Source: Leucaena leucocephala
Taxonomy: Eukaryota > Streptophyta > Magnoliopsida > Fabales > Fabaceae
Length of the DNA stretch: 64,000 nucleotides
Direction of reading: 5' to 3'
Assembly (NCBI GenBank): GCA_037074615.1
Contig: CM073558.1
Span: forward strand, 2,037,501-2,101,500
Shown here: positions 37,801-51,168 of the stretch, in pieces
Numbering within the stretch: position 1 is the first letter of the stretch
Layout: each line of letters opens with the position of its first letter
Notes under the pieces: generated by a model
What the model saw: the letters and a program-made list of their open reading frames with translations, nothing else
Told to the model about the DNA's origin: nothing
The model's database searches: none
Program-made: the position numbers and the translations under genes

Positions 37801-38301
37801 TTTTTTCTGATAAGATAACAGTAATAAAACCACCGACCCCACTAATTTCAAATCCAATATAATTGTGTACGTATTCATTGGGCAAGCTTTCTCTCTATTA
37901 ATTTCTTGACACATTCTTTCAATGATAAGATTAATTTCCTAATTTCTTTCGAATACTTTCCTAGTATATTAATAGTATTGTCTCATTTTTTTTTTTTTGC
38001 AAATGAATGGAAAACATATTGTTGGAGACTACATTGAAAAATATTTCAAGAAATAATTTAAGGAATTTTAATTTTTGGAAGAAGAAACTGACAATAGATG
38101 CATATATAATTTCTCTTAAAGACTATATGGTTAATGTATTTATTTTTAATTAATCAAAAGTATGAATGAATTGAAGCAGTACCCAATATTATATCATAAT
38201 ATATATTAAAAATGGCATATATGAACTTAACCTAAAACATCTATCCCTTTTAGTTCTCTATTGAATTCTTTGTTCTTGTTTATGTCCTTAATTAGTATTT
38301 C

Positions 38302-38337
<36 letters not shown>

Positions 38338-38786
38338 TCTCACCCAAATGGACTCTGTACATAAGAGAAGTGTAATTCACACACAAACAAACTCAAAAGA
38401 ATCGGAAACCACAACAGTTGAATTAATATTTTAATTTGCTAGTGTTATTTATTAATGTATAAGCTAGATGCGATCGATCAAGAATATATATTAATCTATT
38501 ATTTTGTCCCTGCATACTAATTAAATATTTTGGGGGGTTAATTTGAAGACTGCAGATTCTTCTTAAAAAGTTCCAGTCACAAAATATAAATTAAGTAGTA
38601 CATTAATTAATTAGGGTGGCTGCCAGTTGCATGCCTGCGAGCTCCATTATATGTGTCTGATTATATCTATATATATATATATTGACAGATGGCCATTATG
38701 AATAATGACGCATATATTGACGAAGGTAATCTAGAAAAGTGACTCTAGCTATAGTATAGCTGCTACGTATTAAAGTGTGCATAGGA

Positions 38787-38821
<35 letters not shown>

Positions 38822-40589
38822 TAGTACAGATGTACATGCATGCGTATCTTTGTTCAAAGTTGAGCTATATGAGCCCTATTAATCAGTAGACTACTTTAGG
38901 GCATGTGATGCCGAATAGATTTGAATTCCCAAAAGGAGCCCTTTTCCTGTAAACAACAAAATCCTAATGAATTGCTTCCTTCTCTAATTAAATTATAGGA
39001 GAAGTGGTGTGAAGTTTCGTATAACTAATTTAATTATTAAAAAAATTATAATAAATTATCAGCATATAATAATAAAATTGATCGATAAAAAAATATAACA
39101 AATCACATATTAATAATTTATTTTAAGATTTTTTAATGATTAAATTTTTTATATAAGATTATACAGTCAATAATTATATCTCATTCAACTCAATAATGTT
39201 TTGATCTGATAGTTATTATCATGCCACATCATCCGTTGCCAATTTCAAATTAAATAACCATATACATATTCTTTATAATTATCTTACACTGAAACCCTAC
39301 AAATTAGCATTAACCCATAATTTGTGTCAATTGATATGGATAATTGGTAGCTTGCAGTACATGTACAATATTTCAGGCCATAAGCTAACTTTCAACAATA
39401 CAAATTAAATAAACCACATACACAATTATATATAATCCCCCACTCTTAAAAATATATTATATTAACTAATTTAATTAGATTAGAAAAATTTAATTAAATT
39501 AGTTAATATAATATATTTTACTAAAATATCATAATTATTTTTCTTAATTCACTCCCTCTTTTCTTATTTAATTATTATTAAAATAATATTAATAGAGGTA
39601 ATTTAGACAAAAATAAATAAATATAAAAAATATATTATATTTATAATCAATATCAACTCCATAATCAAATCATATTATATTAATAATTGTTAGGAAAGTT
39701 AATAATATCAAGAAGTGTAATTTCAGGTTAGGTTGATGACGCTAGTTAGGTCTTAACTTTGTGGTATGAAATGATCCACACACAGCTCTATGTATGAAGA
39801 GTTTCTTAGGAACAAGACGTGTTTTATAGCTAGAGAGAGAACTAGAGAGTGAAAAATACTCAGACCAGGCTAAAGATTAATGAAGATCCTTTTATTTTTT
39901 AGGCTTTTTTAAAAATATGGATTATTTGGATTCAAGATTTTTAATATATTATGAATTTGAAGTTTGATATATATACACACACAAAAGGAGGAATCTTGTG
40001 AGTTCTGAATATACCTCTGTCATCACCCACCAAGAGTACTTCATATAAACTGAGAGAGCCAGAAACAATAATGGAAGTAACATTAATTTAATAAAATGAT
40101 CAGTTGCGTACGATAATAGTTATATTAATCATATCTGTCAAAGCATATAGGTTGAGCTTGAGAGCTAACTACTAGCTAGGGATTAATATACTTTTTTTAA
40201 TGGTGTAGTTCAAGTGAGGACCATGTGGTGATAACACACACACGACATGTTCTTACTTCTCTCCTTTAGTCCATTATATGTCGTTGCAAAAGATTCGGAG
40301 AAAATGGTTTGTTAATTATAAATGAGTAATATCAAAGCTGAAAATACAAAGTGTTAGCAATAAGTATATTATTAGGAAGATATATGTGAAAGATGCTGTT
40401 AAGATCACAAGTTTAAAGAAAAAAAATCATCTTAAAATATTAGTATATATGTTGGGTGAGAGAATACTTTAAATTTATATAAATTACACTTAATTTGTGC
40501 AATTTCCTAATATAGGACTCATATAACGTATATTTCTATATATAGATTAATGAATTATAATTTTATAATTTATGTTATTTATTCCTTTC
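34791..40589. other. Gene-free AT-rich intergenic DNA with microsatellites
   Basis: Contains (TA)n at 34854-34879 and 38307-38335, an (AT)n-(AC)n run near 38788-38820, and a palindrome-headed AT-rich repeat at 39432-39680. A minus-strand frame at 36085-36381 is low-complexity hydrophobic sequence with no family resemblance. No tRNA, known miRNA sequence or protein gene was recognised. Confidence 0.55.
39432..39680 (+). repeat. AT-rich repeat family copy 1, with perfect 26-bp hairpin head
   Basis: Bases 39452-39477 and 39491-39516 are perfect reverse complements around a 13-base loop. Downstream sequence (ttcttaatt, then ttatttaattattatt, then aataaatataaaaaatatat) recurs in the same order near 56.6, 57.8, 59.9 and 61.8 kb. 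Probably a MITE-like family, though no target duplication was found. Confidence 0.65.
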
Positions 40590-41575
40590 ATAATAAAAGA
40601 TATGTATGAGGGGATAACAACTACTGTAAGAACGTCTGGGGGTGAAACAAAGAATTTTTCCATAAATATTGGTCTACATCAGGGATCATCCTTGAGTACT
40701 TATTTATTTAATCTAGTAGTGGATGTTCTAACTAAACCTATTCAATAATAAATTCCTAAGTGTATACTTTTTACTGACGATATAGTTCTTGTAATGTAGT
40801 CAAGAGAAGAAATTAATTTAAAACTTGAGTTATGGAGAAGTACTTTAGAGTCGAAGGATTTTCGTCTGAGTAGAAGTAAGACTGAATATATGCATTATAA
40901 TTTCGATAAGAGGCAAATTAGAAATAACTTAGAGGTCAGATTAGGAGATCAAGTTATTGCACAAATAGATAAGTTCAAATATTTGGGATTAATTATACAG
41001 AAATATGGTGAAATTTTGGAGGATATCCATCATAGAATTCAAGTCGGGTGGTTTAAATGGAGAAAGGCTACTGGGGTTATATGTGATTGAAAAGTACCAG
41101 ATAAAGTAAAAGGAAAATTTTATCGCACTGCTATAAGACCAGCAATACTTTATGGAAGTGAATGTTGGGCTTTAAAAGGACAACATGGGCATAAAGTTGG
41201 GGTAGCTGAGATGAGGATGTTGAGATGGATGTGTGGGCATATAATAAAAGATAAGATTCGTAATGAACATATACGGGGAAGAGTTAGAGTGGCACCTATT
41301 GAAGAGATAATGGTAGAGAATCGTCTTAGGTGGTTTTGACACGTACAAAGAAGGTCAAGGGATGCGCCAGTGAAGAGGGTAGGTCAAACAGTATGGACAC
41401 CAGTTAAAAGGACTAGAGGAAGGCCAAAGAGAATGCTCAAAGAGGTCATTGAGCGGGATCTCTTGGTTAATAACCTATACAAATATTTAATTTTTGATAG
41501 AGCATAATGGCGTCGTATGATCCATGTAGCCGATTCTATTTAATGGGATAAGGCTTGTTGTTATTATTGTTGTAT
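40590..41575 (+). mobile_element. Degenerate LINE reverse-transcriptase 3' end
   Basis: Despite several in-frame stops, the conceptual reading shows reverse-transcriptase C-terminal landmarks in order: a GLHQGSSLS-like segment, FTDDIVLV (the catalytic YADD-type motif, altered), KTEYMHY, KFKYLGLII, a RIQVGWFKWRKATGV stretch, and KFYRTAIRPAILYGSECWAL. Then come MLRWMCGHI and RGRPKRMLKE. The end is a TTG-rich tail (ttgttgttattattgttgta), usual for plant L1 elements. It is a truncated, inactive copy. No target duplication was identified. Confidence 0.85.
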
Positions 41576-44247
41576 TCCCTTCATAATTAATCATCTCTCT
41601 TGCTCTATAATTAAAATTAGTAAACTATATATTGGTGGTTGAGTGAGTGTGACACGCTCAAGTTGAATGGTGATTAAAACTTTTCAAGTGGAAAATATCA
41701 TGTCAAAAAATATTTTTGATTAAGGCGAACAATACTTAAATGTAATATGATATAATAAGTAGATAAAGGAAAATACTTATATCAAAATATTGGTTAAAAA
41801 TTATTAAATATGTAAGAAATATATATTTTTTAAAATATATTTTTATTTATGTAAATAATGGGTAAGAGAGACTAAGTAAAAAAAGAGATGAGATATATAT
41901 ATAATTAATTAAAGATTAAAATAAAAAATATATTAAATGTTTTGAGTAATATTGAGGGCAACTTATATACTATCTCTGGTTTTTAATAAAAGAATAGTTA
42001 ATTTTTTAAATAGATTAAATAAATAAAATAAATTAATTATAATTAAATTTAATATATCAAGATATATATACTCTTTAATATATATAAATTAATTAATTAA
42101 ATTTTATATTATTTATAATTAATTAATTAATTTAATTTTTTAATTAATTAAAAAAATGTTAATTAACTTTTATTTATTACTATAGGACTAACTTCGTTTG
42201 AGTGTATGGTTTTTATGGTTTTTCAATCCATGATGCAACCGGACAATTAGGTATATCTTTCTATAGAGAGGGGGGATCAGTAGGTTGGGGGTACATAGGA
42301 CGAGGTGGTCCTTGAGCTATACAACAGTTATCCACCGTACAATCTAATTACTCTAACTATCATTCTTATCCATGCTCTTCGATTTCACATCTTCACCTCT
42401 GCTTTATCAAATTTGAGAAATTAGACCTATCCTGGGATATGATTCCTAAATAGTACTAGTTGTATATTTATGATTCGTTGTCCTTAAATTAGGTACTTAA
42501 ATGTTTTCATTAAAAAAGTGATGTTCTTGAAAAAGAAGTTATTTTTGGAATTGGCTTTTTCCCATCAGTCTTCACTACATACTTTAACATTTTAATCAAG
42601 TTTTAAATAATCTAAATTTAATATTTTATGAAATATTTTTTATTTTTTATTATAGTTCTAAATAATGTTCAAATTAAATCTTAGGGGTTAGATTTTATGT
42701 ATTTATTTTTATAATTTTATATTTTTAAAAATAACTTTTAAAATACTAAATTTAGGATATTCAAAAATTGATATACTGATCAAATGTGTAAACCAAATAA
42801 AAGTAAATAAAGAGAAGTCAAATCTATTTTTATTAGAATAAAAGTAAATGAAGGAGAGGTAACATGTGACATTTCCTTTGAAATTCTTGGAACAAGCGTT
42901 ACGTACCAATATTAATGCTACATTTACTCACAAAAAGCAAACTTGTAGCTACAGAAAAAAAAAGGAATAATTGATATTAAATATTAATTTATAGACTGAT
43001 TGATTGATTGATTGATCTCTAGGTTCATTTTATCACATAATAATTAGGTAATAAATTTAGTCAATTTTATTTTCTTTTTATGGTCATCAAATAGATTTTC
43101 TAGCTTTTGCTCTCAATCACTTTCTATATATTTATTTTCCCTAAATACCCATCCATTAATTAATTAATGAAATAAAAAAAGAATATATGATTTCCTTTTT
43201 AAAAATAAAAGTTTTTTTTTTTGAGAAAGTAGATTGAAACCAGAAAATTACTACCAATTTTACAAAAAAGACAAGCTTTCATTGTCACTCTGGTCAATCC
43301 AAGGGGCTCCTTTATTAATTATTAATACCGTATATTTTTTGGTGGCAGGGCTTGATTTACCCTGCAATTTACTTTCTCTTGTCGTGTTTTTATATATATG
43401 ACATAAATATAATTAAAAAAAGACATAATTTATTTGTACACTATACTACTAGTAGTTCATTGTTCCTTCTTTTCCCTTAGATGCTTTGTATTTACGGGTC
43501 TTAATTTTCACTTTATATAATCTTTATTCTAAGGTTATTATATATGAGATTTAATCTCTTCATGCTATTAACTCATACTTGACTTGATAATTATTAGTCT
43601 TTCCATTCTTGTTTATAAGGACTATATTTATATCAAATTTTTTAATATATTTTTTATATCAAGTTTTCCAATATCTTTTTGTTATGTGTCATGTTTTTTT
43701 AATATATTTATTTAACTTAAATCTATATGAAAAAGATTACACATGACAAGATATGATTAAAGGACTTGATGAAATGGATATAATGTAAGGAATTTGATCT
43801 AATAAATTTTCTTATGTTTATAAATCATTTCTAACTGACTTGTACAAAATAAAAAACAGTTAAATTTGTTAATACTCTTAAAATTATTCATTCTTTCCAA
43901 AAACATTCTCAATTAAATGTCATGGATTCTAATATGTTTTAAATTGAAGAAAATTTTTATTTTTACTCTTTTGCTCACTAATGTGATTTCGAATGAGAAT
44001 GAGAGAGAAAAATATAAAAACAAAAAAATCTTAGAGGAATTATTATATGATCTGAAATAAGAGACTTAATTATTCAATTTAAGAATTAATAATAGCAAGT
44101 TTTAGAGTAAGAATTGATAATAAATTTATGTTATTTATGAATCATTAACTATTAAATTCTCTCATTATAATCCCTTAATAATTCTTCTAAGAATCTTTAT
44201 ATATAATGTAACTTATATTGTGGATCGGAAGGTAGTAGTATTATTTA

Positions 44248-44280
<33 letters not shown>

Positions 44281-44480
44281 ACTCTATATGAAACTTGCAT
44301 GTGACATTGTGACCAGACACACTCTTCCTCTTGCCAAGGCAAACCCAACTTCTTGTTTGATATATAAACTCCCCCTCTCTCTCTTGATCTCTCTCTCTCT
44401 ACAAGTGGAGCTGAGTATGACAATGTTCATATTGTTTCCTTGTCTATATCACAGATTCAATTATACACATATATACTGAT
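41576..44480. other. Gene-free AT-rich intergenic DNA
   Basis: Dominated by taattaatt-type palindromic sequence (42000-42170), short homopolymers, a (TTGA)n run near 42998-43016 and (TA)n at 44249-44272. An 8-bp target duplication copy of the next element occupies 44473-44480. No gene is supported. Confidence 0.55.
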
Positions 44481-45253
44481 TAGGGGTATTCATAAAGCCC
44501 GCGGTCTGGTATGCCCACTTGAGCCCGCGAAAAAAGAATCCTACCCAACTCGATAAATATAGGGCAGGGCAGGGCATCGGGCTGCAAAATACAGCCTATA
44601 TTTTTTCGGGCTGGGCACCGGGTAAAGGGGTTACCCTGTCCTGCCCATGAGTATTTATTATTTTATTTTTTTACTTTTCTCCCTATATGCTACACTTGAA
44701 AGAGATAATATGATAACTACTTGTGACTAAATGGTTATTTTAAAAATATAAGTAGTTAAGTAAGTAAATTGTGTTTTTTAATATTTATAACTATATTAAT
44801 TTTTTTTTCTTTAACTTTACTAATCATAATATGACTATATTATAAATTATAATTATTTATTTTATTTTTTTAAAATGCTTTATCCTTGTCAACATTTGGA
44901 AAGTTGATACAAAGTTACAATTATAAATTACTTAGACTTCAAAATTTTTTTTTATATGCAATGAATTTTAATATTTTAATTATTATTTTTTATTGTCTTA
45001 TTTTTAGTGAATTATATATATTATTTAATTATTGAAAATATATAAATATTATATTATTTTATAAATTTATAATTACAGATTATTTTTCACAACATGAGCA
45101 TAATATCATAATGGACATGCCTATCCCGCTCATAGTTAGGACTTTTATCGAATATGGTTGGGTATCGAGCTATAAAATACAGTTCATACTCTTTTTGAGT
45201 AGGGTACTAGATAAGAGGATTATCCTGTTTAAATTTATCTATGAATACCTCTA
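44481..45253. mobile_element. hAT-like non-autonomous transposon (773 bp)
   Basis: The ends read taggggtattcat at 44481-44493 and, inverted, tagaggtattcat from 45253, a 13-bp terminal repeat with one mismatch. Both sides carry the perfect 8-bp direct repeat atactgat (44473-44480 and 45254-45261), the target-duplication length of hAT elements. The interior has no transposase. The subterminal regions near 44585-44655 and 45172-45248 resemble each other in direct orientation (aaatacag followed by a ggg-t-a-c..taag pattern). The left subterminal part is G/C-rich (gggcagggcagggc). Confidence 0.85.
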
Positions 45254-45563
45254 ATACTGATTGGAATAGTCTAGACTCCCTCATGTATCGTCTCAAAGAA
45301 ATGGGCACGTTCTCATGGACCACCTCGATGCTTACTTTTTACATACATCGATCACAACCAGCTATCAATATAGCTAGCTACTATAATTAAGTTTCAATGC
45401 AAAGTTGTATTAATACCACATGCATACATACATATATACATACATACATACGTACGTACGTACATACAAGTCAGTCTCCAAAACAGCCAAAGACAGGTTT
45501 GCTTTCTAAGTGTGTGAATCTATAAACCCTAGCTAGTGTCTTTTTGGTAGACTAGCTAGCTCC

Positions 45564-45595
<32 letters not shown>

Positions 45596-48500
45596 TCGTA
45601 CGAATTGCTTTGTTTTATGAAACTATAGCTGATTTTCTGCGTAATAAATACAAAAGCTATTACTGTGTTAAAACAGTGATGCTCTCACAGCTTTTCGTCT
45701 TGCTTTTTCCAACTCCATATTACAATCTTCTATATTTTACAAGCATATATAACCGAACCCCTCTGCAGAGCAGGACCCTTCATCGTAACCATCTGCTTTG
45801 CAGCATCTTAAATTATGTACTACTCCTACGTATCAAATCTAGTTAATGTTTTTATATATATTAAAAATATTAAATAAATCAATATATTATAATTAAATAT
45901 AATTTTTTAAAATAAATTTATATTATATACTTATTAATTAAATTAATTAACTAACTCTAATATTAATTATAATTAATTTATTTAATTTTTTTAATCTATC
46001 TAAAAAATTAATTAACTATTATATTTAAAATTGGAGAAATATTATATTAATTTTAAATATTCAAGTTTAATTGTCTTGTAAAATATTAAAAAAATAAAAC
46101 TATTAGTGTACAAAAAAGTGGAGAGAAATTAAAACGAACACACACTGTGGATTGATACTAATCAGAAATTTGTATATAAACTTTACTACATATTTCTTAA
46201 TTTGACAACAACCCTAATTCAATTTTATGTTTTCGATAAAAATAATGTTGAATTTGATGCCCTATATTTTTTTTTCTTTGGGGTGGCACTTACCTTGTAG
46301 GCTTACAATTGTAATTAGGGAAAATCGTTGTTAAGGGTGGAATATTTGGTATGAAGAACCAACTCTTAATAAGCTGACATAATTAATCACTTTTTTCCAA
46401 CAAAAGAAATTAAAAATTTTCAAAATATTAATAATTAGAGTTCTTTTATGGGAAAAATTATTATCAGATCTAAAAAAAAATTAATCACTAAAAAATCTTA
46501 AATAATATAAATTTATTATCACTTCTTATATTAAAAATTGTCATTGTTAACTATTCAAGTATTATTAAAATTTTTAAATAATTAAATTACTTATTTATAA
46601 TTTCATAATATTTTTTACAGCCTTATTTGATCGGAAATAAAGTATCCTAAGTATATAAGTTTAACAATTTAATTTATGCATATATACTCATATATAATTT
46701 TATTTTGCAGAAATGATTACTTTTTCTCTCATGATCTTCTTGGGATGTGTGCGCGTGGACATAATGGACGAGATTAGGTAAAAAAAACTAGATGAATTCG
46801 ATCCATACACCATCATATTTTTCTAATTTTATTTTGAATGAGATAATATTTTAATATTTAAACTGGATCCCTTCAGGGGGCTCTCGTAGAAGATAATGAA
46901 TGACAGCGACTGACATCCATGTATTCAATGTTTGACTAAACTTTGCTAATATGATAGTAGCAATAAAGTATTGCAAGTTTACCTGCTCACATAACATGTC
47001 ATGTAAGAGAATATAATTAATTAGCTAATTAACTTAATTAATGCTCATCCTAATTAACTAACTAAATACTCTTTTCTTCTTGTCATATTTATAAGGTAAA
47101 GATATAAAAAAAAATTATTTTTATTTATAAATTATATCATTAATTTTTTCATATGAATATATAATAATTGTATATTAAATAGAAAAAAAATTACAAAATA
47201 GTTAAATTTTATAATGGAGTTAATAAAATTTATTTTTTTTGTATCTATATAAAATATACTAGAAACAATTTATAAATAATTTTATGGCTGCGTCGTTTAT
47301 TAATTTAAATTAATATTCATATTTTCAAAAGTAATAATGTGTAAAGTGCAATATATGGAGTACTTTATATGCTTGGTTAATGATTTTTTTTTTGTTGTTT
47401 TTATTATTTTTATTAATTGAGGCTTCCAATAATTGAATAATTTAGCTCATACATGTATAAATTTAATTAATAATTAATTACTTTAAACTCCGTGGGACCT
47501 GAATTGGAGGTATCTGTAATCTTCCCTGAAAACTATACTTAAACATGTTCTACCATAAAAGTTGGCATTGTCTGGCACCATGCATGAATATATATATATA
47601 TATATATATATATGTGAACTCACTTAAATGTTAAAAATTGAAGACCTAAAGGTCAACCAACGTGCAGGAATCAGCTTAATAATTATTAGCTTGATAAGTT
47701 ATTCAACTTGCTTTATATAAATCTTTCAACTTTCTGGTTCATTGATCCTCCCATGTGTTAAATATTTATAATTTGTCTAATGAAAATCGAAACAAATCTC
47801 GTGAAACCTCCAGCGTTTCCTGTTCTTAATCATGCGCAATGCCGGTCTACCTAATTTTTTGCATCGACCGAATCTAACGTTGAAGCTTTTTTCCTTAGAA
47901 CTGCAGCCAGCAAAACATTTTAAAAAACATCATTAGTGATAATCTTTTTTTACTGGTGCAAATGCATTTGCATTCTTCATTTGGAGATCAGACAATCTTA
48001 TCTGAGACACTAACAGATAATAAATAAAGACAATCTCTTATTTTTGTTTAAAAATTATCAAATTAAAAAATTTAAATCTGAACCGTTGAAACTGTATTTG
48101 AACAGTGCAAATCTCATCTCATCCGAATTAGATGATGTGCATACGGCTGTAATTAAATTAGTGCAAACCTATTTTTAGTTGTTAATCTCTCTCTGTTTTT
48201 TTTCAAATTTGAAGTGGGAAAGCACTCCAAAAATAAAGAGCTGCAAGGCAATGGGGAGAGGAAAAGACATAGCTAACAACATACAAATAAAAATAATATC
48301 TTGATGCAGATAGAAAACAAGAATGGTTGTAATAAATAATTTTAGTTATGCTAATAAGACAACAAAAAAGGACGTACGATTCATAATTTTGATATGTTCT
48401 TCTGTTTTTGTCTTCCTGTAGTTTTTGTTTGGTTGTAATTAAATTAACACGAGGAAAAAATGGGCAATCTATTTGATTTGAGTCCAAGGTTTTGTAAAAT

Positions 48501-51168
48501 GATGTGATGAAAATTATAGCGATATTTCTCAAGGGCAGAACTTTCCACTTAAAATTATCCTAGATCGATTATTACGATTGAAAAATGATTGCAAATGATC
48601 TCTTTATTATTTCGATTATTCTCAACTGCAATAAATCATTATAGTTAGAGTTGAAAAAATGAGTGAGTTTGCCATATCTAAAATGCCAGTCCAAATTCCC
48701 CCTTTAGTGGCAGGCTAGGCCGCCATCTCATCACTTTTTTTTAATTTTATAATATTTTTTAAAAATTATTTTTAAAATTTTAAAATATTAATAAAAATAT
48801 CTAATGTCATATTAATATAATAAAAAAATTATTAATATTATACTCTTAAAAATTCATATTTTTTATAAAAAACATCTAAAATTTATAACTATAAATTTAA
48901 ATAAATATTAATAAATTATAATATATTAACACATCAATAAATAAATAATTATCTTTATTAATAGTAAAAAATAAAAATATTTAAAATAATATTTAAGTAA
49001 AATAAATAATAATATTAATAATTAAAAAAAATGAATCAGAAGGTACAATCTCTTTTAAAATAGGCTAATATTTTACTATCCTTTAAAATAAAATATAATA
49101 AATATTGGAGAAATAAAAAAAGATAAATTAAACGATAGTTTGAGTTATGATGGGACATATTAAAAATATTTATTTACGTAATTTAAATTAAAATCCCTCT
49201 CATGTATATTTATTTTATACAGTATAAAAACATTTGAAATAAGCTAATTTAAATAAGCTTTAAAACATCATTTCCTTTGCAATTGAATTAAAGATATTAA
49301 ACTTGTAGTCTGAATCGAACTAAAACAATTTCAAATTTTGATGAATTTAATAAAATATTAAACTTGTAGTCTGAATCAAGTAGTTTGTTTTGTTCGGCAA
49401 ATTTACGTTCTGATAACGAACCTATTCATTCCTGTAGGAGCCTATATGACCCTTCTGTGAAGTGATGGCTGGGATTTACTGAAAGACTATCATTTCTTTT
49501 TCTTTTTAATTTAGAGACAATATTTTAGTTTAGGATGATCTGAATTGATGGGACAGAGAGATGAACATAGGTTCTATATAAGGTGGGTAAGCTTCATGTA
49601 TAGTATAAATTACTACTTGATATAGCATTAATTATTTTTTAAAAAATATTATTCCTATCACAATTTAATAGAAGGAGACTTAAAGTTTGATATGTTTTTT
49701 ATATAAGGATAAAGTTAAAAAAATATTTATTTTTAAATAAATTAAAAGTTAATGAATTAACAACATGTCTTTGACCTCAATAAAGAAGTTAGAGGTAATC
49801 TATGTTTTCTTCATCTCTAAATATAAGTCCTAATTTTCACCTTCTTTTCATCCATAAAATTTTTAGGAACAATTAATATTTTTTTTAAAAAAATTATTCT
49901 AGGGACAATTGATACTTGTTTTTAGATAGTTGAAATCTGTTTAAGGATTTAAATATAATATATCTTTAGTATATGTAACTTACTTATATTTAATAATGGA
50001 GAATGAGCATAGTATGGGAGGCCAATAGGAAAGGAAGAGGTTGAAGGGCAAAATGGAAAAACAAAACTTGTGTGTTTTCTTCTTCTTATTTTTTTTATTG
50101 AGTATAAGTATATTTTTATTTAAGATAATTTTATTTAAAATATTATCACATATTAAATATAAATATTTTTAATAAAAATTTAAAAATTAATTTATTATAT
50201 TATGAGAAATTAACTATTTTTACTAAATTTAATATTTATTACGTGTATTGATTGAGTGGTGGCCTCTCATCCTTAGCATTCCTTATTTTCCAGAGAGGTA
50301 GGACCACCCTGGGGCATAAGCCCATAACCAAACAAATTAATTACTTCCAACTCTCTCCCTCATCCCTCCTCCACCACTTTACCCCCGTCATCCCCACACG
50401 CCTAGCTAAGCTAACCCCTATATATACATACACACCCACACACATTCTTACTTTTATAATTTTCTCACTATTCATTAATTAATTCAATATCACTCCCAAA
50501 ACCAATTCTTCACATATATAACTCAAACTTGAGATTATTATCCTCCCCAAATATATATGATGAAAACGACAAGTTGCTCACATGACCCTCAAATACCTTC
50601 ATTTTTCATCGCATGTGGGCCCCCTCCCTCCCTCCCTCTCCCTGAGCATAATAAAACTGGGTTTGGCTCCCTCCTTTTTTTTCTTTTTTCTTTTTTATGC
50701 CTTTTCTTTTCCTGCTTGTAAGTTGTAAACAACCTTCCTGTGTATGTGTTTGTGTGAGAGAAGGGTAATTAACTTCACTCTTTGTTAGCTTAGCCCCTAG
50801 CTCTCTTCATTAATTCCTATTCCTATCCCTATCCTTCCCTCTCTGTCTCTCTTCCCCCCCCCCAACCTTCCATTGCTATGGCTGTGTAGGTCAACAATAG
50901 TTTGAATCCTCCATGCCCTTTTCCCCTCATTCTTCTCTTTAGGGTTTGAAGCTAATAACCTCTAATGACAACCCACCGACTCCCGTGATTTCTTTACTCT
51001 CATATCTTCCTCAGATTCTCTCTTTCTTGGTAACCTCTCTTTTGTGTCCTTCATTCTTCCCTCCATTTTTTTAATTAAAAATTATATAGTTTCATCACGT
51101 TGGTTTTTTCCCGAGATCCAGAGTTGTAAAATTAATTCCAGGTTGGTGTGTGACGACTCTCGAAATTG
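45254..51168. other. Gene-free AT-rich DNA grading into the NGATHA promoter and leader
   Basis: Contains a mixed (TACA)n/(CGTA)n run near 45420-45470, (TA)n at 45564-45595 and 47588-47613, and AT-rich palindromic repeat sequence at 45850-46050. From about 50250 the base composition changes to pyrimidine-rich. A TATA-like ctatatatac near 50418-50427 and the long C/T-rich leader (50620-50880) probably belong to the B3 gene. No other gene is supported. Confidence 0.5.
50620..50880 (+). promoter_or_regulatory. Pyrimidine-rich (CT)n leader/promoter tract of the B3 gene
   Basis: Repeated ccctccctccctc, ccctatcc and ctctctgtctctctt runs precede the B3 gene by 290-550 bases. On the minus strand these are GA repeats, a class of element common in plant developmental gene promoters and 5' UTRs. 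Function is inferred only from position and composition. Confidence 0.45.

Noticed and set aside
40890..41090. 66-codon plus-strand frame as a separate gene
   Set aside because: It is one open stretch within the stop-ridden LINE reverse-transcriptase remnant.
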